Shown piece after piece: positions 32,115-41,579 of a stretch of DNA of 64,000 nucleotides. Under the pieces are notes generated by a model. It worked only from the letters and a program-made list of their open reading frames with translations. It searched no databases and was not told the DNA's origin. The DNA is from an uncultured Oscillospiraceae bacterium (GTDB lineage Bacteria; Bacillota; Clostridia; Oscillospirales; Acutalibacteraceae): the NCBI GenBank assembly GCA_949293315.1, contig CASFCH010000065.1, positions 23,808 through 87,807 of the forward strand. Reading direction: 5' to 3'. The number at the start of each line of letters is the position of its first letter. Within the stretch, counting starts at the first letter, position 1. The translations under genes and the position numbers were made by a program.

Positions 32115-32798
32115 ATGGCGGGATTGATACGGACGCAGGGATTGCGCAAAACATACGGCTCAGGTGAAAATGCGGTGCGCGCACTCCTGCCGTGCGATCT
32201 GAAGATCGCGGAGGGGGAGACGGTTGCCGTCGTCGGCGCGAGCGGCTCGGGCAAATCGACGCTCCTGCACCTGCTCGGCGGGCTGGATACGCCGACGTCC
32301 GGCCAGATCTTTTTCCGCGGGAGGGACCTCTCCGTGCTCGATGACGATGCGTTGAGCGAATTCCGCCGCCGCCACGTGGGCTTTGTGTTCCAGAATTACA
32401 ATCTGGTGCCGGAGCTTACGGCGGGGGAAAATATTGAGCTCCCGCTTCTGCTGGATGAGAAGCAGGCGGACCGCGCCTATCTTGATGCCGTGATCGGCCG
32501 GCTCGGTCTGCGGGACCGGTTGGCGCACTATCCCGGCGAGCTCTCCGGCGGCCAGCGGCAGCGGGTGGCCATCGCCCGTGCGCTCAGTGCGCGGCCGGAG
32601 CTGCTGCTGTGCGACGAGCCCACCGGCAACCTCGATTCCGCCACGGGCCGGGAGGTCGTCCGGCTGCTGTATGAGATCGCGGCGGAGTACGGCGTCACGC
32701 TCGTCCTTGTCACGCATGATCTTGGGATCGCCGCCACGGCGCAGCGCGTGCTCACCATTGCGGATGGTCAGGTAGGCGGTGATCTGCATGCGTGCTGA
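32115..32798 (+). CDS. ABC transporter ATPase (MacB/LolD type)
   Basis: 227 residues. Walker A GASGSGKS near 41, Q-loop [16 protein letters not shown], signature [15 protein letters not shown], Walker [14 protein letters not shown] and H-loop THD are all present and of the MacB/LolD/BceA type. It powers the FtsX-type permease encoded next, whose start overlaps its end. Such pairs act on lipoproteins, antimicrobial peptides or cell-wall regulation rather than nutrient import. ATG at 32115 chosen; a GTG at 32103 is in frame but too close to the AAAGAGG site. Confidence 0.92.
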   Translation: MAGLIRTQGLRKTYGSGENAVRALLPCDLKIAEGETVAVVGASGSGKSTLLHLLGGLDTPTSGQIFFRGRDLSVLDDDALSEFRRRHVGFVFQNYNLVPELTAGENIELPLLLDEKQADRAYLDAVIGRLGLRDRLAHYPGELSGGQRQRVAIARALSARPELLLCDEPTGNLDSATGREVVRLLYEIAAEYGVTLVLVTHDLGIAATAQRVLTIADGQVGGDLHAC

Positions 32799-35355
32799 AT
32801 GGAAGCTGGCGCGTGCCTATCTGGGGCGCCACTGGCGGCAGTTTGCGTCGCTGTCCGTCTGCGTAGCCGTGTTTCTGGCGGCGATCTTCAGCCTGCAGAT
32901 GTTCTTTCTGGCGTACAATGCCTGGTCGGAGGAGCAGATCCGGCAGGAGTACGGCCGCTGGGATTCGGCCTGGCTGGATGTGGACCCCGATCAGGCGCAG
33001 CTGCCGCCGGCCGATCACGCCGGCGCAGCGTTCACGACCGGCTATGTGCAGGCGGAGCATGCGTCCGTCCAGCAGCGGCCGTGCGTCGGCTACTGGACGG
33101 GGGAGACGCAGTATCTCATCAACGGGACCCTGCTCTCCGGCTCCATGCCGCAGCAGCCCGGCGAGGCGGCCGTTGCGGAGGACGCATGTTACCTCCTCGA
33201 TATCCCCATGGAACCCGGCACGCAGTTCACCGTGCCGGTGACGGATGCGGCAGGCCATACGGCCGAGCGGACCTATACCCTGACCGGCGTGCTCGCCGCC
33301 TACCGCAGCCGGTGGTCGGAAATCGTTCAGTTTCAACGTACAGAGGTACATGATCAGCCGAACATCATCGTAGTCCCTACGGGGGAGCCCGTTATCACGG
33401 CGCACGTGCTGATGCAGGATGCAAAGCCGATGGGGAATATTTTTGGCGGCGGAGATTACTGCGTCAATTACGTTGTGGCTCCGGAATATCGAAGTGCGAC
33501 GGGGCCTCAGGTACTTCTCTGGGCGGTCAGCGGCGTGTTGGTCGTCTTATTCCTGCTGCTCACCGTGATCGGGATTCGCCACGCCGTGCAGCTGACGCTG
33601 CAGGACCAGCGGCGCTTTATCACCCTGCTGCGCTGTACCGGGGCCTCGCGCCGTCAGGTACTGCGAATGATCACGCTGGAGGGGCTGGCGCTCGCCCTGT
33701 GTACGGCGGCCGCCGGGATCGTGATCGGCATTGCGCTCTTTGCCGCCACGGCGGCGGTGCTCAATCAGTTTACGTATGAACTCAGCTATCACCTCCACCT
33801 GCTGCCGTTTATCACCACGGCGGTGCTGGGGATCGCGGTGATCCTCATTACATACCGCATCTTCCTGAGCCGTTCCTTCCGCGGCGCGCCGCTGGAGACG
33901 GAGGGGCAGCGGGACCAAAGACGGCAAAAACACGCCCGCGCCTCCGCCGGAAACCGTTCCTTTATTCAGGTCTGGCGGCGGGAGACAGCCCCGGCCCACC
34001 GCGGGCAGGACTGGATCATCCGCCTGACGGCGGGCGCGTGCATGGCGCTGCTCCTTGTTGCTCCGAGTTATGCGGATCTCGCGATTGACGCCACCTACTT
34101 CTACGACGATCTGGAGCAGAGCCGTACCGGGATGGACTACTGGTTCGGCCTTCGTCAGGGCGGGAGCGGGACGGGATCTCTTTACAATGAGACGCCGCGC
34201 TACAAGGGCCTGACGGCGGACGCCTACCGGGAGCTGGCCGGAAATCCGAATCTCTCCGTGGACTATGCCGCCATCGGTAATATGTCCAGCGCAGCGATCG
34301 TTCTGCTGCCCGGGGAGAAGCAGATTGAAGCTGTGGAGCAGCTTGCGGGACGTGACAGCTTTTGCAGGCGGGAGGAGAAGAACAGCGCATTTATGGAGGA
34401 ACTCGGCTTCCCGGCGGGCAGCGATCTGTTGCTCTATTCCATCGTGGGCATGCCGTGGGAACAGGTACAGAAGTTGGAGGGCGAGCGCCTTGGCGGCGCG
34501 CTCAGCCGGCAATCCTTTGATTCCGGCGCGCAGGTGGCGGCCTTTGGCGAGGGGTTCCGGGTCGGCGATACGGTCACCATCGCCGTCACCTCATTCCCCT
34601 CGGCGCCGACGCAGGAGGAGATTGAAAACGGACTGAACTACGGCGTGCCGGAGATCTCGTATCTGCATGCGACGGTCGGCGCGGTGTACGGCGCGGGGGA
34701 CTCGTTTGCGGCCGGCAGGCTGAAGAGCAATTTTCCGCAATGCCTGATCCTCTCCGCGGATCTGCTGCAGCAGCTCGACCCCGGCGCGGGGTATGACGAC
34801 GTGTGCCTCTCCCTCGCGTGCGACCCGGACGACGAGGCCGCCATGGCCGGCGTCCACGATTCACTCGACCGTGCAGAAACGATGTCCTTCATGACCTTTT
34901 ACCGCGACTTCACCAGCCTGAATCAGGAGAAGGCGGACGTCTCCCTGGAGGTGCGGCTGCCCTATATCGCCATGATCGCGGTATTCGCCGTCACCATCTT
35001 CATCGCGCTGCTGATCTCCATGGATCTCAAGGTGAAATCCTCGGCGCATAGCCTGCTGCTGATGCGCGCAGTGGGCCTCGACCGCAAAAAGCTGAGCCGC
35101 CTGCTGTTGATGAGCAATGTGCTGCCCTGTCTGGAGGGCGCTGCCGGCGGAATCCTGTTGGGCGGCGGGATCGGGTTGTTTTTAACCGTAATGAACGGCC
35201 TGTCCGCAAGCTCGATCCTGCTGCGCACCCTGCTCCCGAACCTGATCGCAGGGCTTGTTCTGCTGATGGTCATGGCGGTGGTCTCCTATCTGCGTCCGCG
35301 CAGGTGGATCCTATCACGCCCGGTGATCGACAGCATCGAGAATACGCCGTTTTAA
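32788..35355 (+). CDS. FtsX-type ABC transporter permease
   Basis: 855 residues. The layout is that of two-half FtsX permeases: one helix at about 20-42, an extracellular domain (about 45-245), three helices (about 250-370), another helix near 412-432, a second extracellular domain (about 435-725) and three final helices (about 735-845). It should work with the ATPase at 32115. The gene overlaps it by 11 bases. Substrate not deducible; the large external domains suggest sensing or export of peptides. A GTG at 32779 is an alternative start. A strong terminator follows. Confidence 0.9.
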   Translation: MRAEWKLARAYLGRHWRQFASLSVCVAVFLAAIFSLQMFFLAYNAWSEEQIRQEYGRWDSAWLDVDPDQAQLPPADHAGAAFTTGYVQAEHASVQQRPCVGYWTGETQYLINGTLLSGSMPQQPGEAAVAEDACYLLDIPMEPGTQFTVPVTDAAGHTAERTYTLTGVLAAYRSRWSEIVQFQRTEVHDQPNIIVVPTGEPVITAHVLMQDAKPMGNIFGGGDYCVNYVVAPEYRSATGPQVLLWAVSGVLVVLFLLLTVIGIRHAVQLTLQDQRRFITLLRCTGASRRQVLRMITLEGLALALCTAAAGIVIGIALFAATAAVLNQFTYELSYHLHLLPFITTAVLGIAVILITYRIFLSRSFRGAPLETEGQRDQRRQKHARASAGNRSFIQVWRRETAPAHRGQDWIIRLTAGACMALLLVAPSYADLAIDATYFYDDLEQSRTGMDYWFGLRQGGSGTGSLYNETPRYKGLTADAYRELAGNPNLSVDYAAIGNMSSAAIVLLPGEKQIEAVEQLAGRDSFCRREEKNSAFMEELGFPAGSDLLLYSIVGMPWEQVQKLEGERLGGALSRQSFDSGAQVAAFGEGFRVGDTVTIAVTSFPSAPTQEEIENGLNYGVPEISYLHATVGAVYGAGDSFAAGRLKSNFPQCLILSADLLQQLDPGAGYDDVCLSLACDPDDEAAMAGVHDSLDRAETMSFMTFYRDFTSLNQEKADVSLEVRLPYIAMIAVFAVTIFIALLISMDLKVKSSAHSLLLMRAVGLDRKKLSRLLLMSNVLPCLEGAAGGILLGGGIGLFLTVMNGLSASSILLRTLLPNLIAGLVLLMVMAVVSYLRPRRWILSRPVIDSIENTPF

Positions 35356-35371
35356 AGAAAACAAACACCAG

Positions 35372-35427
35372 AAAAGCACCCCGAACGCCGGATAGCATTG
35401 TGTGTCCTCCGGCAGCGGGGTGCTTTT
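35372..35427 (+). terminator. strong bidirectional terminator
   Basis: AAAAGCACCCCG (35372-35383) with CGGGGTGCTTTT (35416-35427), inner GCCGGA/TCCGGC stem. Confidence 0.9.
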
Positions 35428-35462
35428 GACGAATCAATCGTGGGTTTTGAAATCAAAGCGTG

Positions 35463-35573
35463 TATAATAGAACAGGAGGCCATTTCTAACGATCGTGGAA
35501 GTATAAAGGCCGGTTCCATTCTGTGAATACGCCCATACAGGAGATCCCCCATACGTTGTGTGTGGGGATTTTT
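35463..35573 (+). ncRNA. candidate small RNA with own promoter and terminator
   Basis: TATAAT (35463-35468), no clear -35, then about 100 bases without a reading frame, ending in a terminator: ATCCCCCATAC (35544-35554) with GTGTGGGGAT (35560-35569) and five T. Inner pairing CTGT/ACAG and GGAA/TTCC is possible. It could be a small RNA or an orphan leader. No known family recognised. Confidence 0.4.
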
Positions 35574-35589
35574 GCTGCCGCTGTCACGT

Positions 35590-35643
35590 TTAACATTCGA
35601 TTAATATTCGATTTAATTTCAAAAAACAATGCCCCTGTATTCT
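35590..35643 (+). promoter_or_regulatory. PhoP-box-like repeats and promoter of the SDR/two-component operon
   Basis: Hexamers TTAACA (35590-35595), TTAATA (35601-35606) and TTTAAT (35612-35617) repeat every 11 bases with an identical TTCGA spacer. This matches the TTHACA-type direct repeats bound by PhoP-like OmpR-family regulators. A -10 candidate TATTCT (35638-35643) follows at a distance where the last repeat overlaps the -35, the arrangement of activated promoters. Confidence 0.5.
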
Positions 35644-35701
35644 ATTGAACAGAGACAGACACAGCGAGTCTGGTAAAAATCAGTTACTGGGGGCAATCAT
35701 T

Positions 35702-36736
35702 ATGACGGGAAAAAGGTATATCATCACAGGGGCTGCAGGGCATTTGGGGAGTACGATACTTCGGGAATTGCAGGATTCGGGCGCCGAGTTGTACGGCCTG
35801 CTGCTGCCCGGTGAAAAACCGGCGGCGGATGTACAAAATGTCCGCTACGTATATGGGGATGTGTGCCAGCCGGAGAGCCTGCGGCCCCTGTACCGCGGGG
35901 CGGCGGATAAGGAGATCATTGTCATTCACACGGCCGCGATTATCAGCATTGCACAGGGAATCTCCCCGCAGATGTACAACGTTAATGTAAACGGTGTAAA
36001 AAACATGATCCGAATCAGCCGGGAATATCAAGTGAGCCGTTTTGTGTATGTCAGCTCGGTCCACGCCATCCCGGAGCTCCCGCACGGGGAGACGATCCGC
36101 GAGGTCGGTTCCTTTTCACCGGATCGGGTGGTGGGCGGTTACGCCAAGACGAAGGCGGAGGCGGCGCAGGCGGTTCTTGATGCGGCGGCGGACGGGTTCC
36201 CTGCGGTGATCGTCCATCCCTCCGGAATCATTGGCCCGTATGACAGTGGGCGCAACCACTTGCTTCAGATGGTCGCCAGCTATATGGACGGCAAGCTGCC
36301 GGCGTGTGTGAAGGGCGGCTATGACTTTGTGGATGTGCGCGATGTTGCGGCGGGCTGTCTGCTCGCAGCGGAAAAGGGGAGGACCGGCGAATGCTATATC
36401 CTCAACGGGTCGTACTGCTCCATCCGCGATCTGCTTGAAAAAGTCGGACACCGCTGCGGAAAAAAGGCGATTCCCGCACTTCCGCTCCCCCTGGCCAGAT
36501 TGGCCGCACCGGCCATTGAATGGGTGGCCAAATGCCGCGGCAAGCGGCCGCTCTACACGCGCTATTCCCTGCACACCGTCACAAGCAACGCCAATTTCTC
36601 CCACGAAAAGGCACAGCGGGAGCTGGGGTACCGCCCGCGGTCGATCGAGGAGACAGTCCGCGATATGACGGATTGGCTGTTGAACAGTCGGGATCAAAAA
36701 CGCGTTTTTCGGGGTGAAAAACAGATGGCTTTGTGA
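35702..36736 (+). CDS. NAD(P)-dependent epimerase/reductase (extended SDR family)
   Basis: 344 residues. An N-terminal dinucleotide-binding GAAGHLG near 9-15, a YAKTK (YxxxK) catalytic pair near 149-153 with an upstream VSSVHA serine, and a C-terminal substrate domain place it among extended short-chain dehydrogenases, closest in look to dihydroflavonol-4-reductase-like or 3-beta-HSD-like proteins. Substrate unknown. It is first in a probable operon with the two-component genes, 38 bases upstream of the regulator, behind PhoP-box-like repeats. Confidence 0.85.
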   Translation: MTGKRYIITGAAGHLGSTILRELQDSGAELYGLLLPGEKPAADVQNVRYVYGDVCQPESLRPLYRGAADKEIIVIHTAAIISIAQGISPQMYNVNVNGVKNMIRISREYQVSRFVYVSSVHAIPELPHGETIREVGSFSPDRVVGGYAKTKAEAAQAVLDAAADGFPAVIVHPSGIIGPYDSGRNHLLQMVASYMDGKLPACVKGGYDFVDVRDVAAGCLLAAEKGRTGECYILNGSYCSIRDLLEKVGHRCGKKAIPALPLPLARLAAPAIEWVAKCRGKRPLYTRYSLHTVTSNANFSHEKAQRELGYRPRSIEETVRDMTDWLLNSRDQKRVFRGEKQMAL

Positions 36737-36774
36737 TAAAATAAAAGCAGCATATTGCTTGTGGAGGGATTGGA

Positions 36775-37446
36775 ATGATCCGCATTTTAGTCGTGGAGGA
36801 CGACCGGGACCTGAATCTGATCGTCTGCCGCCATCTGAATTCATATGGATATCAGGCGTACGGATGTTTTTCTGCGGGGGAGGCGATGGAACTCTTATAT
36901 GCCGGTCCCTATGATATGGTGATCTCCGATATCATGATGCCGGGTATGGATGGGTTTGCCTTTGCCAAAGCGATCCGGGAGCAGGATCGGAACCTCCCCA
37001 TCCTGTTTATGACGGCACGGGATGATTTTACGGCAAAGGAGCGGGGATATCATCTGGGGATAGACGACTATATGGTCAAGCCGATTGATCTGAAAGAGCT
37101 GGTTTTACACGTGGAGGCACTGCTGCGCCGGGCGAACATCGCCGCGGAAAAAAAGCTGGTGGTGGGCGATCTGGTGCTCAATGAAGATGAGCTCTCCGCT
37201 ACGCTGGAGGGTGAACCGGTGGAACTTACGCCGCGGGAATTTCAGATCCTGTTCAAGCTGCTGTCCTATCCCAAACGGATCTTTACCCGCAGCCAGCTGC
37301 TGGATGAATTCTCCGGCGTGGAGAGTGAGAGCGGTCTGCGCACGGTGGATGTATTTATCGCGAATCTGCGCACCAAGCTGGCGAACTGCACCTCGTTTAA
37401 GATCGTCACGGTACGCGGAATGGGGTATAAGGCGGTGCTGTCATGA
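36775..37446 (+). CDS. OmpR/PhoB-family response regulator
   Basis: 223 residues. A receiver domain with acidic pocket (VVEDDRD near 6-12), phospho-acceptor Asp52 in ISDIMMPG, Thr in FMTARD and Lys in YMVKPID is followed by a winged-helix DNA-binding domain (ELTPREFQILFKLL, then RTVDVFIANLRTKL, then TVRGMGYK). It overlaps the kinase gene by 4 bases. It may bind the direct repeats at 35590 and control its own operon and the adjacent ABC ATPase; that link is inference. Confidence 0.95.
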   Translation: MIRILVVEDDRDLNLIVCRHLNSYGYQAYGCFSAGEAMELLYAGPYDMVISDIMMPGMDGFAFAKAIREQDRNLPILFMTARDDFTAKERGYHLGIDDYMVKPIDLKELVLHVEALLRRANIAAEKKLVVGDLVLNEDELSATLEGEPVELTPREFQILFKLLSYPKRIFTRSQLLDEFSGVESESGLRTVDVFIANLRTKLANCTSFKIVTVRGMGYKAVLS

Positions 37447-38522
37447 AAACAACGCGCAAACGGACCAGGGATCCCCGCATCAACGCAAAAGTTTTTACTT
37501 TTCGCTACTATTGTGCAATTTTTCTGATGATTCTCTTTTCGTGCGGCACCAGCATCCTGATTTACAGGGGACAAAACCGAACGGGGCAGGACATTGACGA
37601 TATTTTTGTAATCCTATCCATTCTGACGTATCTCATGATCCTCGCGGTTCTGGTGATGGCGATGATGGTACTGATTCGCCGGCACTATATCATGCGGCCG
37701 GTCCGGCGCCTCAGCGATGCGGCCCGCCGGGTGGCGCAGGGCGATTTTACCGTAAGGATCCCACCTTACCGCCATGACGGCAAAAAAGATGAGTTCGAAG
37801 TGCTGTATGAGGATTTTAACGCCATGGCCGCGGAACTGGCCAGTACGGAGATCCTGAAAAGTGATTTTGTATCCAATGTGTCGCACGAGCTGAAAACACC
37901 GCTCTCCGTCATCCAAAATTATGCCGCGATCCTGCAGGAAGACGATCTGACTCAGGCAGAGCGGCAGCTGTATGCACAGCGGATTGCCGCCGCGTCCGAG
38001 CGGCTCACGGTTCTTGTCACCAATATTTTGCAGCTCAGCCGCCTGGAAAATCAAAAGATCGTGCCCAGCCCCAGGCGCTATAATCTCAGCGAACAGCTCA
38101 GCCGATGTGCCGTTGGCTTTGAGCAGATCTGGGAGGAGAAGGGGATTGAACTGGATGTGGATTTGGATCAGAGTATCACAGTGGACACCGACGAAAAATT
38201 ACTGGATATCGTCTGGAACAATTTGATCTCCAACGCCCTCAAATTCACCTCCCGGGGCGGTTCCGTCTATCTGGGCGCGAAACGGGAGGGCGGAGATGTT
38301 TTGGTCCGGGTGGCCGACACCGGGTGCGGGATCAGCCCGCAGGATATGAGCCGGATTTTTGAAAAGTTTTATCAGGCGGAATCTTCGCGCGCTGTGCAGG
38401 GGAACGGGCTTGGCCTGGCCATGGTCCGGCAGATTATGGATCTGGTGGGCGGCACGGTCACAGTGGACAGTACGCCGGGCTCAGGGTCAGTCTTTACTGT
38501 TCGTCTGCATTCGGCGGAATGA
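37443..38522 (+). CDS. sensor histidine kinase
   Basis: 359 residues. Two transmembrane helices (about 19-40 and 57-80) with a very short external loop, a HAMP domain (about 80-132), the phospho-acceptor His148 in SHELKTPLS, and the ATPase boxes NNLISNALKFT, DTGCGIS, and GNGLGLAMV. The tiny extracellular loop suggests it senses a membrane event or a partner membrane protein, as in kinases that work with BceAB/FtsX-type transporters. Pairs with the regulator just upstream. Confidence 0.95.
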   Translation: MKTTRKRTRDPRINAKVFTFRYYCAIFLMILFSCGTSILIYRGQNRTGQDIDDIFVILSILTYLMILAVLVMAMMVLIRRHYIMRPVRRLSDAARRVAQGDFTVRIPPYRHDGKKDEFEVLYEDFNAMAAELASTEILKSDFVSNVSHELKTPLSVIQNYAAILQEDDLTQAERQLYAQRIAAASERLTVLVTNILQLSRLENQKIVPSPRRYNLSEQLSRCAVGFEQIWEEKGIELDVDLDQSITVDTDEKLLDIVWNNLISNALKFTSRGGSVYLGAKREGGDVLVRVADTGCGISPQDMSRIFEKFYQAESSRAVQGNGLGLAMVRQIMDLVGGTVTVDSTPGSGSVFTVRLHSAE

Positions 38523-38582
38523 GCGGATCGGGCAATGCAAAACCATTTCCAAAACCTAAATAATTTATTAACAAATTCTATC

Positions 38583-38611
38583 TTGACTTTGCGCATTTCC
38601 GGGGCTATCAT
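38583..38611 (+). promoter_or_regulatory. promoter of the ABC ATPase gene
   Basis: TTGACT (38583-38588), 17 bases, TATCAT (38606-38611). Just upstream TAAATA (38557) and TTAACA (38568) stand 11 bases apart, a weaker echo of the repeats at 35590. Confidence 0.75.
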
Positions 38612-38648
38612 GGTTAACAATAGATCAAGATGAGGCGGTGTTTCCACC

Positions 38649-39347
38649 ATGGAGCATTTGATTGACGCGCGCAATCTCTATAAAATCTATAATCCCGGAG
38701 AGAATGAAGTCCACGCCCTGGACGGCGTCTCCCTCACCATTGACCGCGGGGAGTTTGTGGCGATCATCGGCCAGTCCGGCTCCGGTAAGTCCACCTTTAT
38801 GAATATGCTCGGCCTGCTCGATACCCCCACCAGCGGCGAGTATTATCTGGAGGGGAAGGAGGTCTCCAAGCTCTCGGACGATGAGCTCTCCGAGATTCGG
38901 AATAAGGAGATCGGCTTTATCTTCCAGGGCTTTAACCTGATCCCGAGCCTGACGGCGATTGGCAACGTGGAGCTGCCGCTGATCTACCGGGGGATGCCCG
39001 CGGCTCAGCGCCATGAGCTCTCGGATGCGGCGCTTGAGCGCGTGGGGATCGGCCACCGGAAGAATCACCGTCCGTCGGAGATGTCCGGCGGCCAGCAGCA
39101 GCGTGTTGCGATTGCGCGCGCCGTCGCGGCCCGACCGCCGATCATTCTGGCCGATGAGCCGACGGGGAATTTGGACACCCATTCCGGCGAGGAGGTCATG
39201 CGGATCCTCAAGGAGCTCAACAACGAGGGGCGCACTGTGATCCTGATCACGCATGACAATTCCATCGCCGCACAGGCGAAGCGGATCATTCGCATTCAGG
39301 ATGGAAAGATCGTCTCTGATTCGGGCGATGAAAAGGCTGTAAATTGA
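38649..39347 (+). CDS. ABC transporter ATPase without an adjacent permease
   Basis: 232 residues with all motifs of the MacB/LolD group: Walker [10 protein letters not shown]-loop [10 protein letters not shown], signature [15 protein letters not shown], Walker [14 protein letters not shown]-loop THD. It follows the kinase gene after its own promoter and is closed by a terminator; no permease gene follows. It may share the FtsX-type permease at 32788 or a permease elsewhere. The start ATG follows GAGGCGGTG. A lipoprotein gene comes next. Confidence 0.9.
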   Translation: MEHLIDARNLYKIYNPGENEVHALDGVSLTIDRGEFVAIIGQSGSGKSTFMNMLGLLDTPTSGEYYLEGKEVSKLSDDELSEIRNKEIGFIFQGFNLIPSLTAIGNVELPLIYRGMPAAQRHELSDAALERVGIGHRKNHRPSEMSGGQQQRVAIARAVAARPPIILADEPTGNLDTHSGEEVMRILKELNNEGRTVILITHDNSIAAQAKRIIRIQDGKIVSDSGDEKAVN

Positions 39348-39398
39348 TTGAAGGGCGGTCCGCGCGCCGGGCGTGAGAGCAGGCGCGTAAGACCCGTT

Positions 39399-39478
39399 AC
39401 GGCGGCACGCCAGCGATTTGAGAGCGCGGAACTTTTTCCGCTTCGCTCTTTATCAATCTGGCCGTGCCGTCTTTTTTT
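39399..39478 (+). terminator. long hairpin terminator
   Basis: ACGGCGGCACGCCAG (39399-39413) pairs imperfectly with CTGGCCGTGCCGT (39458-39470); inner GAGCG/CGCTC and CGGAA/TTCCG stems; then seven T. Confidence 0.75.
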
Positions 39479-39581
39479 AAATTTTGCGAGATTTAGCTGG
39501 CAGCATATTGCTTTTTCCCGGAGCGCGTTTTTTAATTTAATTATCATATGGGCTGGAACCCAAAACAAGGAGGAGAATGAA

Positions 39582-40013
39582 TTGAAAAAATTTGCTTTGC
39601 TGGTGATGGGGCTTGTGCTGGTTGCCGCGCTGTCTGCGTGTACGGGCGCCGCCGGAAATCAGGACGGCACGGACCCGGTGCCTTCCGCGTCACAGGACGG
39701 CGGGGTGCAGTCGGCGGATCAGTTTGCCCGGTTTGAGGCGGGACTGAGCGATCTGGGGCTGACTTATTCCGCGAAGACAGACGCGGCTGCGGAGATGATC
39801 GGCGGGTTGAAGGGACAAAAATACACGATGGATGGTTATACCATCGAACTTTATCAGTTTGACCCTGAGAGCGACGCCTATAAGGCCGCCGAGGAAAAGC
39901 AGGCCGTGACGCTGGAGGGCTTTGGCGATTTTGCCGTCTATGTCCATAACGGCATGGTGATGATGAAGGATGGCGTTCCGCAGAGCGTGGTGGATCTGTT
40001 TAATACCCTGTAA
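39582..40013 (+). CDS. small lipoprotein of unknown function
   Basis: 143 residues, TTG start after AAGGAGGAG. The signal peptide KKFALLVMGLVLVAALSAC is a clear lipobox (LSAC) with lipidated Cys20, then a Ser/Asp/Gly-rich linker and a globular domain of about 95 residues (KYTMDGYTIELYQFDP, then FGDFAVYVHNGMVMM). It should be anchored on the outer face of the membrane. It stands alone between two terminators. It could be a partner of the nearby two-component or ABC proteins. Confidence 0.85.
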   Translation: MKKFALLVMGLVLVAALSACTGAAGNQDGTDPVPSASQDGGVQSADQFARFEAGLSDLGLTYSAKTDAAAEMIGGLKGQKYTMDGYTIELYQFDPESDAYKAAEEKQAVTLEGFGDFAVYVHNGMVMMKDGVPQSVVDLFNTL

Positions 40014-40026
40014 ATGATTTTTGATC

Positions 40027-40055
40027 GGGACCGGATTTGTGCCGGTCCCTTTTTT
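40027..40055 (+). terminator. intrinsic terminator
   Basis: GGGACCGG (40027-40034) with CCGGTCCC (40042-40049), perfect, then six T. Confidence 0.92.
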
Positions 40056-40105
40056 ATGGATGGAAGAAGCGGAAGAAAATCGGCCGCTCATTCTCATTTT
40101 TTCCC

Positions 40106-40134
40106 TTTACATATGGCCGGTTATGAAGTAAAAT
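40106..40134 (+). promoter_or_regulatory. promoter of the pyrH-frr-uppS-cdsA operon
   Basis: TTTACA (40106-40111), 17 bases, TAAAAT (40129-40134), about 60 bases before pyrH. Confidence 0.7.
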
Positions 40135-40193
40135 AGATAGGAAGACAGGCCGGCGCTTGCAGGGCCGGATATTTGAACAGGGGAGGCTTTCGG

Positions 40194-40913
40194 ATGCAGC
40201 CGAAATATAAACGGATCCTGCTCAAGCTGAGCGGGGAGGTGCTGGCCGGGGCGTGCGGCCATGGCATTGACTTTGACACCGTGCTCACCATTTGCTCCGC
40301 CGTCAGGGAGTGTACCCGCATGGGGGTGGAGATCGGACTTGTCGTCGGAGGCGGCAACTTCTGGCGCGGGCGCTCGAGCGGAGACATGGACCGCACGCGT
40401 GCCGATCACATGGGCATGCTCGCCACGGTGATGAACTCGCTCGCGCTGTGCGACGCGCTGGAGCAGCTGGAGGTGCCGGTCCGCGTACAGACGGCCATTT
40501 CCATGCAGCAGATCGCAGAGCCCTATATCCGCAACCGTGCGATCCGCCATTTGGAAAAGGGGCGTGTAGTGATCTTTGGATGCGGAACGGGGAATCCGTT
40601 CTTTACGACGGATACGGCCGCGGCGCTCCGGGCGGCGGAGATCGACGCGGAGGTCATCTTCAAGGCGACGAATGTGGACGGGATCTATGATAAGGACCCC
40701 AACAAGTTCCCGGACGCCGTCAAGTTCGATACGCTCACGCACATGGATGTCCTGCAAAAGGGCCTGAATGTGATGGATTCTACAGCGGCCTCCCTCTGCC
40801 GGGATAATCACATTTCCATTCTTGTATTCAATCTGAACGATCCGATGAATATCGTTCGCGCCGTTAAGGGCGAGAGCATCGGCACATTAGTGAAGGAGGA
40901 AAACGACTCATGA
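40194..40913 (+). CDS. pyrH: UMP kinase
   Basis: 239 residues, the normal length. [12 protein letters not shown] at the start, GGGNFWRG near 55, [11 protein letters not shown] near 72 and [15 protein letters not shown] ([12 protein letters not shown]) near 162 are the bacterial UMP kinase motifs. It phosphorylates UMP to UDP for RNA, DNA and cell-wall precursor synthesis. The ATG at 40194 is set by the GGGGAGG site; an upstream in-frame TTG has none. The stop overlaps frr by 4 bases. Confidence 0.96.
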   Translation: MQPKYKRILLKLSGEVLAGACGHGIDFDTVLTICSAVRECTRMGVEIGLVVGGGNFWRGRSSGDMDRTRADHMGMLATVMNSLALCDALEQLEVPVRVQTAISMQQIAEPYIRNRAIRHLEKGRVVIFGCGTGNPFFTTDTAAALRAAEIDAEVIFKATNVDGIYDKDPNKFPDAVKFDTLTHMDVLQKGLNVMDSTAASLCRDNHISILVFNLNDPMNIVRAVKGESIGTLVKEENDS

Positions 40914-41464
40914 AGGAGATTTTTGACAACGCCAGCGAACGGATGGGCAAGACGGTACACGCGCTGGAAAAGGAGTACGGAACCATTCGCGCCGGGCGCG
41001 CAAATCCGGCGGTGCTCGATAAGGTTACCGTGGATTATTACGGCACGCCTACCCCGATCCCGCAGCTTGCGTCCGTCTCTGTATCCGAGGCGCGCATGCT
41101 CGTCATTCAGCCGTGGGACGCCTCCCTGCTGAGCGCCGTGGGCAAGGCCATTCAGGCCTCCGATATCGGGATCAATCCCCAGAATGACGGCCGCGTCATC
41201 CGGCTGACTTTTCCGCCGCTGACGGAGGACCGCCGCCGCGAGATCGTCAAGGATATCAAAAAGTATGAGGAAGAGGGCAAGATCGCCGTCCGCGCCGTGC
41301 GCCGCGACTGCATCGAGAAGCTCAAGGCGAAGAAAAAGGCCTCCGAAATCACGGAGGACGATCTCAAGACCGGCGAGGAAGAACTTCAGAAGATCACAGA
41401 CAAATTTGTCAAAATGATCGAGGAGATCTCCAGGGACAAGGAAAAAGAGATCATGGAAATCTGA
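40910..41464 (+). CDS. frr: ribosome recycling factor
   Basis: 184 residues, a normal [25 protein letters not shown] region at about 24-46, [14 protein letters not shown], and the basic three-helix C-terminus with [13 protein letters not shown]. With EF-G it splits post-termination ribosomes. The pyrH-frr pair with overlapping ends is typical of Firmicutes. A 115-base gap with a GC-rich possible hairpin lies before uppS. Confidence 0.97.
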   Translation: MKEIFDNASERMGKTVHALEKEYGTIRAGRANPAVLDKVTVDYYGTPTPIPQLASVSVSEARMLVIQPWDASLLSAVGKAIQASDIGINPQNDGRVIRLTFPPLTEDRRREIVKDIKKYEEEGKIAVRAVRRDCIEKLKAKKKASEITEDDLKTGEEELQKITDKFVKMIEEISRDKEKEIMEI

Positions 41465-41579
41465 AACGGATCGGCGTATGCCGCGGCTTTTACCGTGGTG
41501 CGCAGGGGCGGCATATGGGGAGCATGTGCCGCCTGTATCTTTATGACAGGCAGACTGCTGCCGGAGAACGGAGGAGAGC

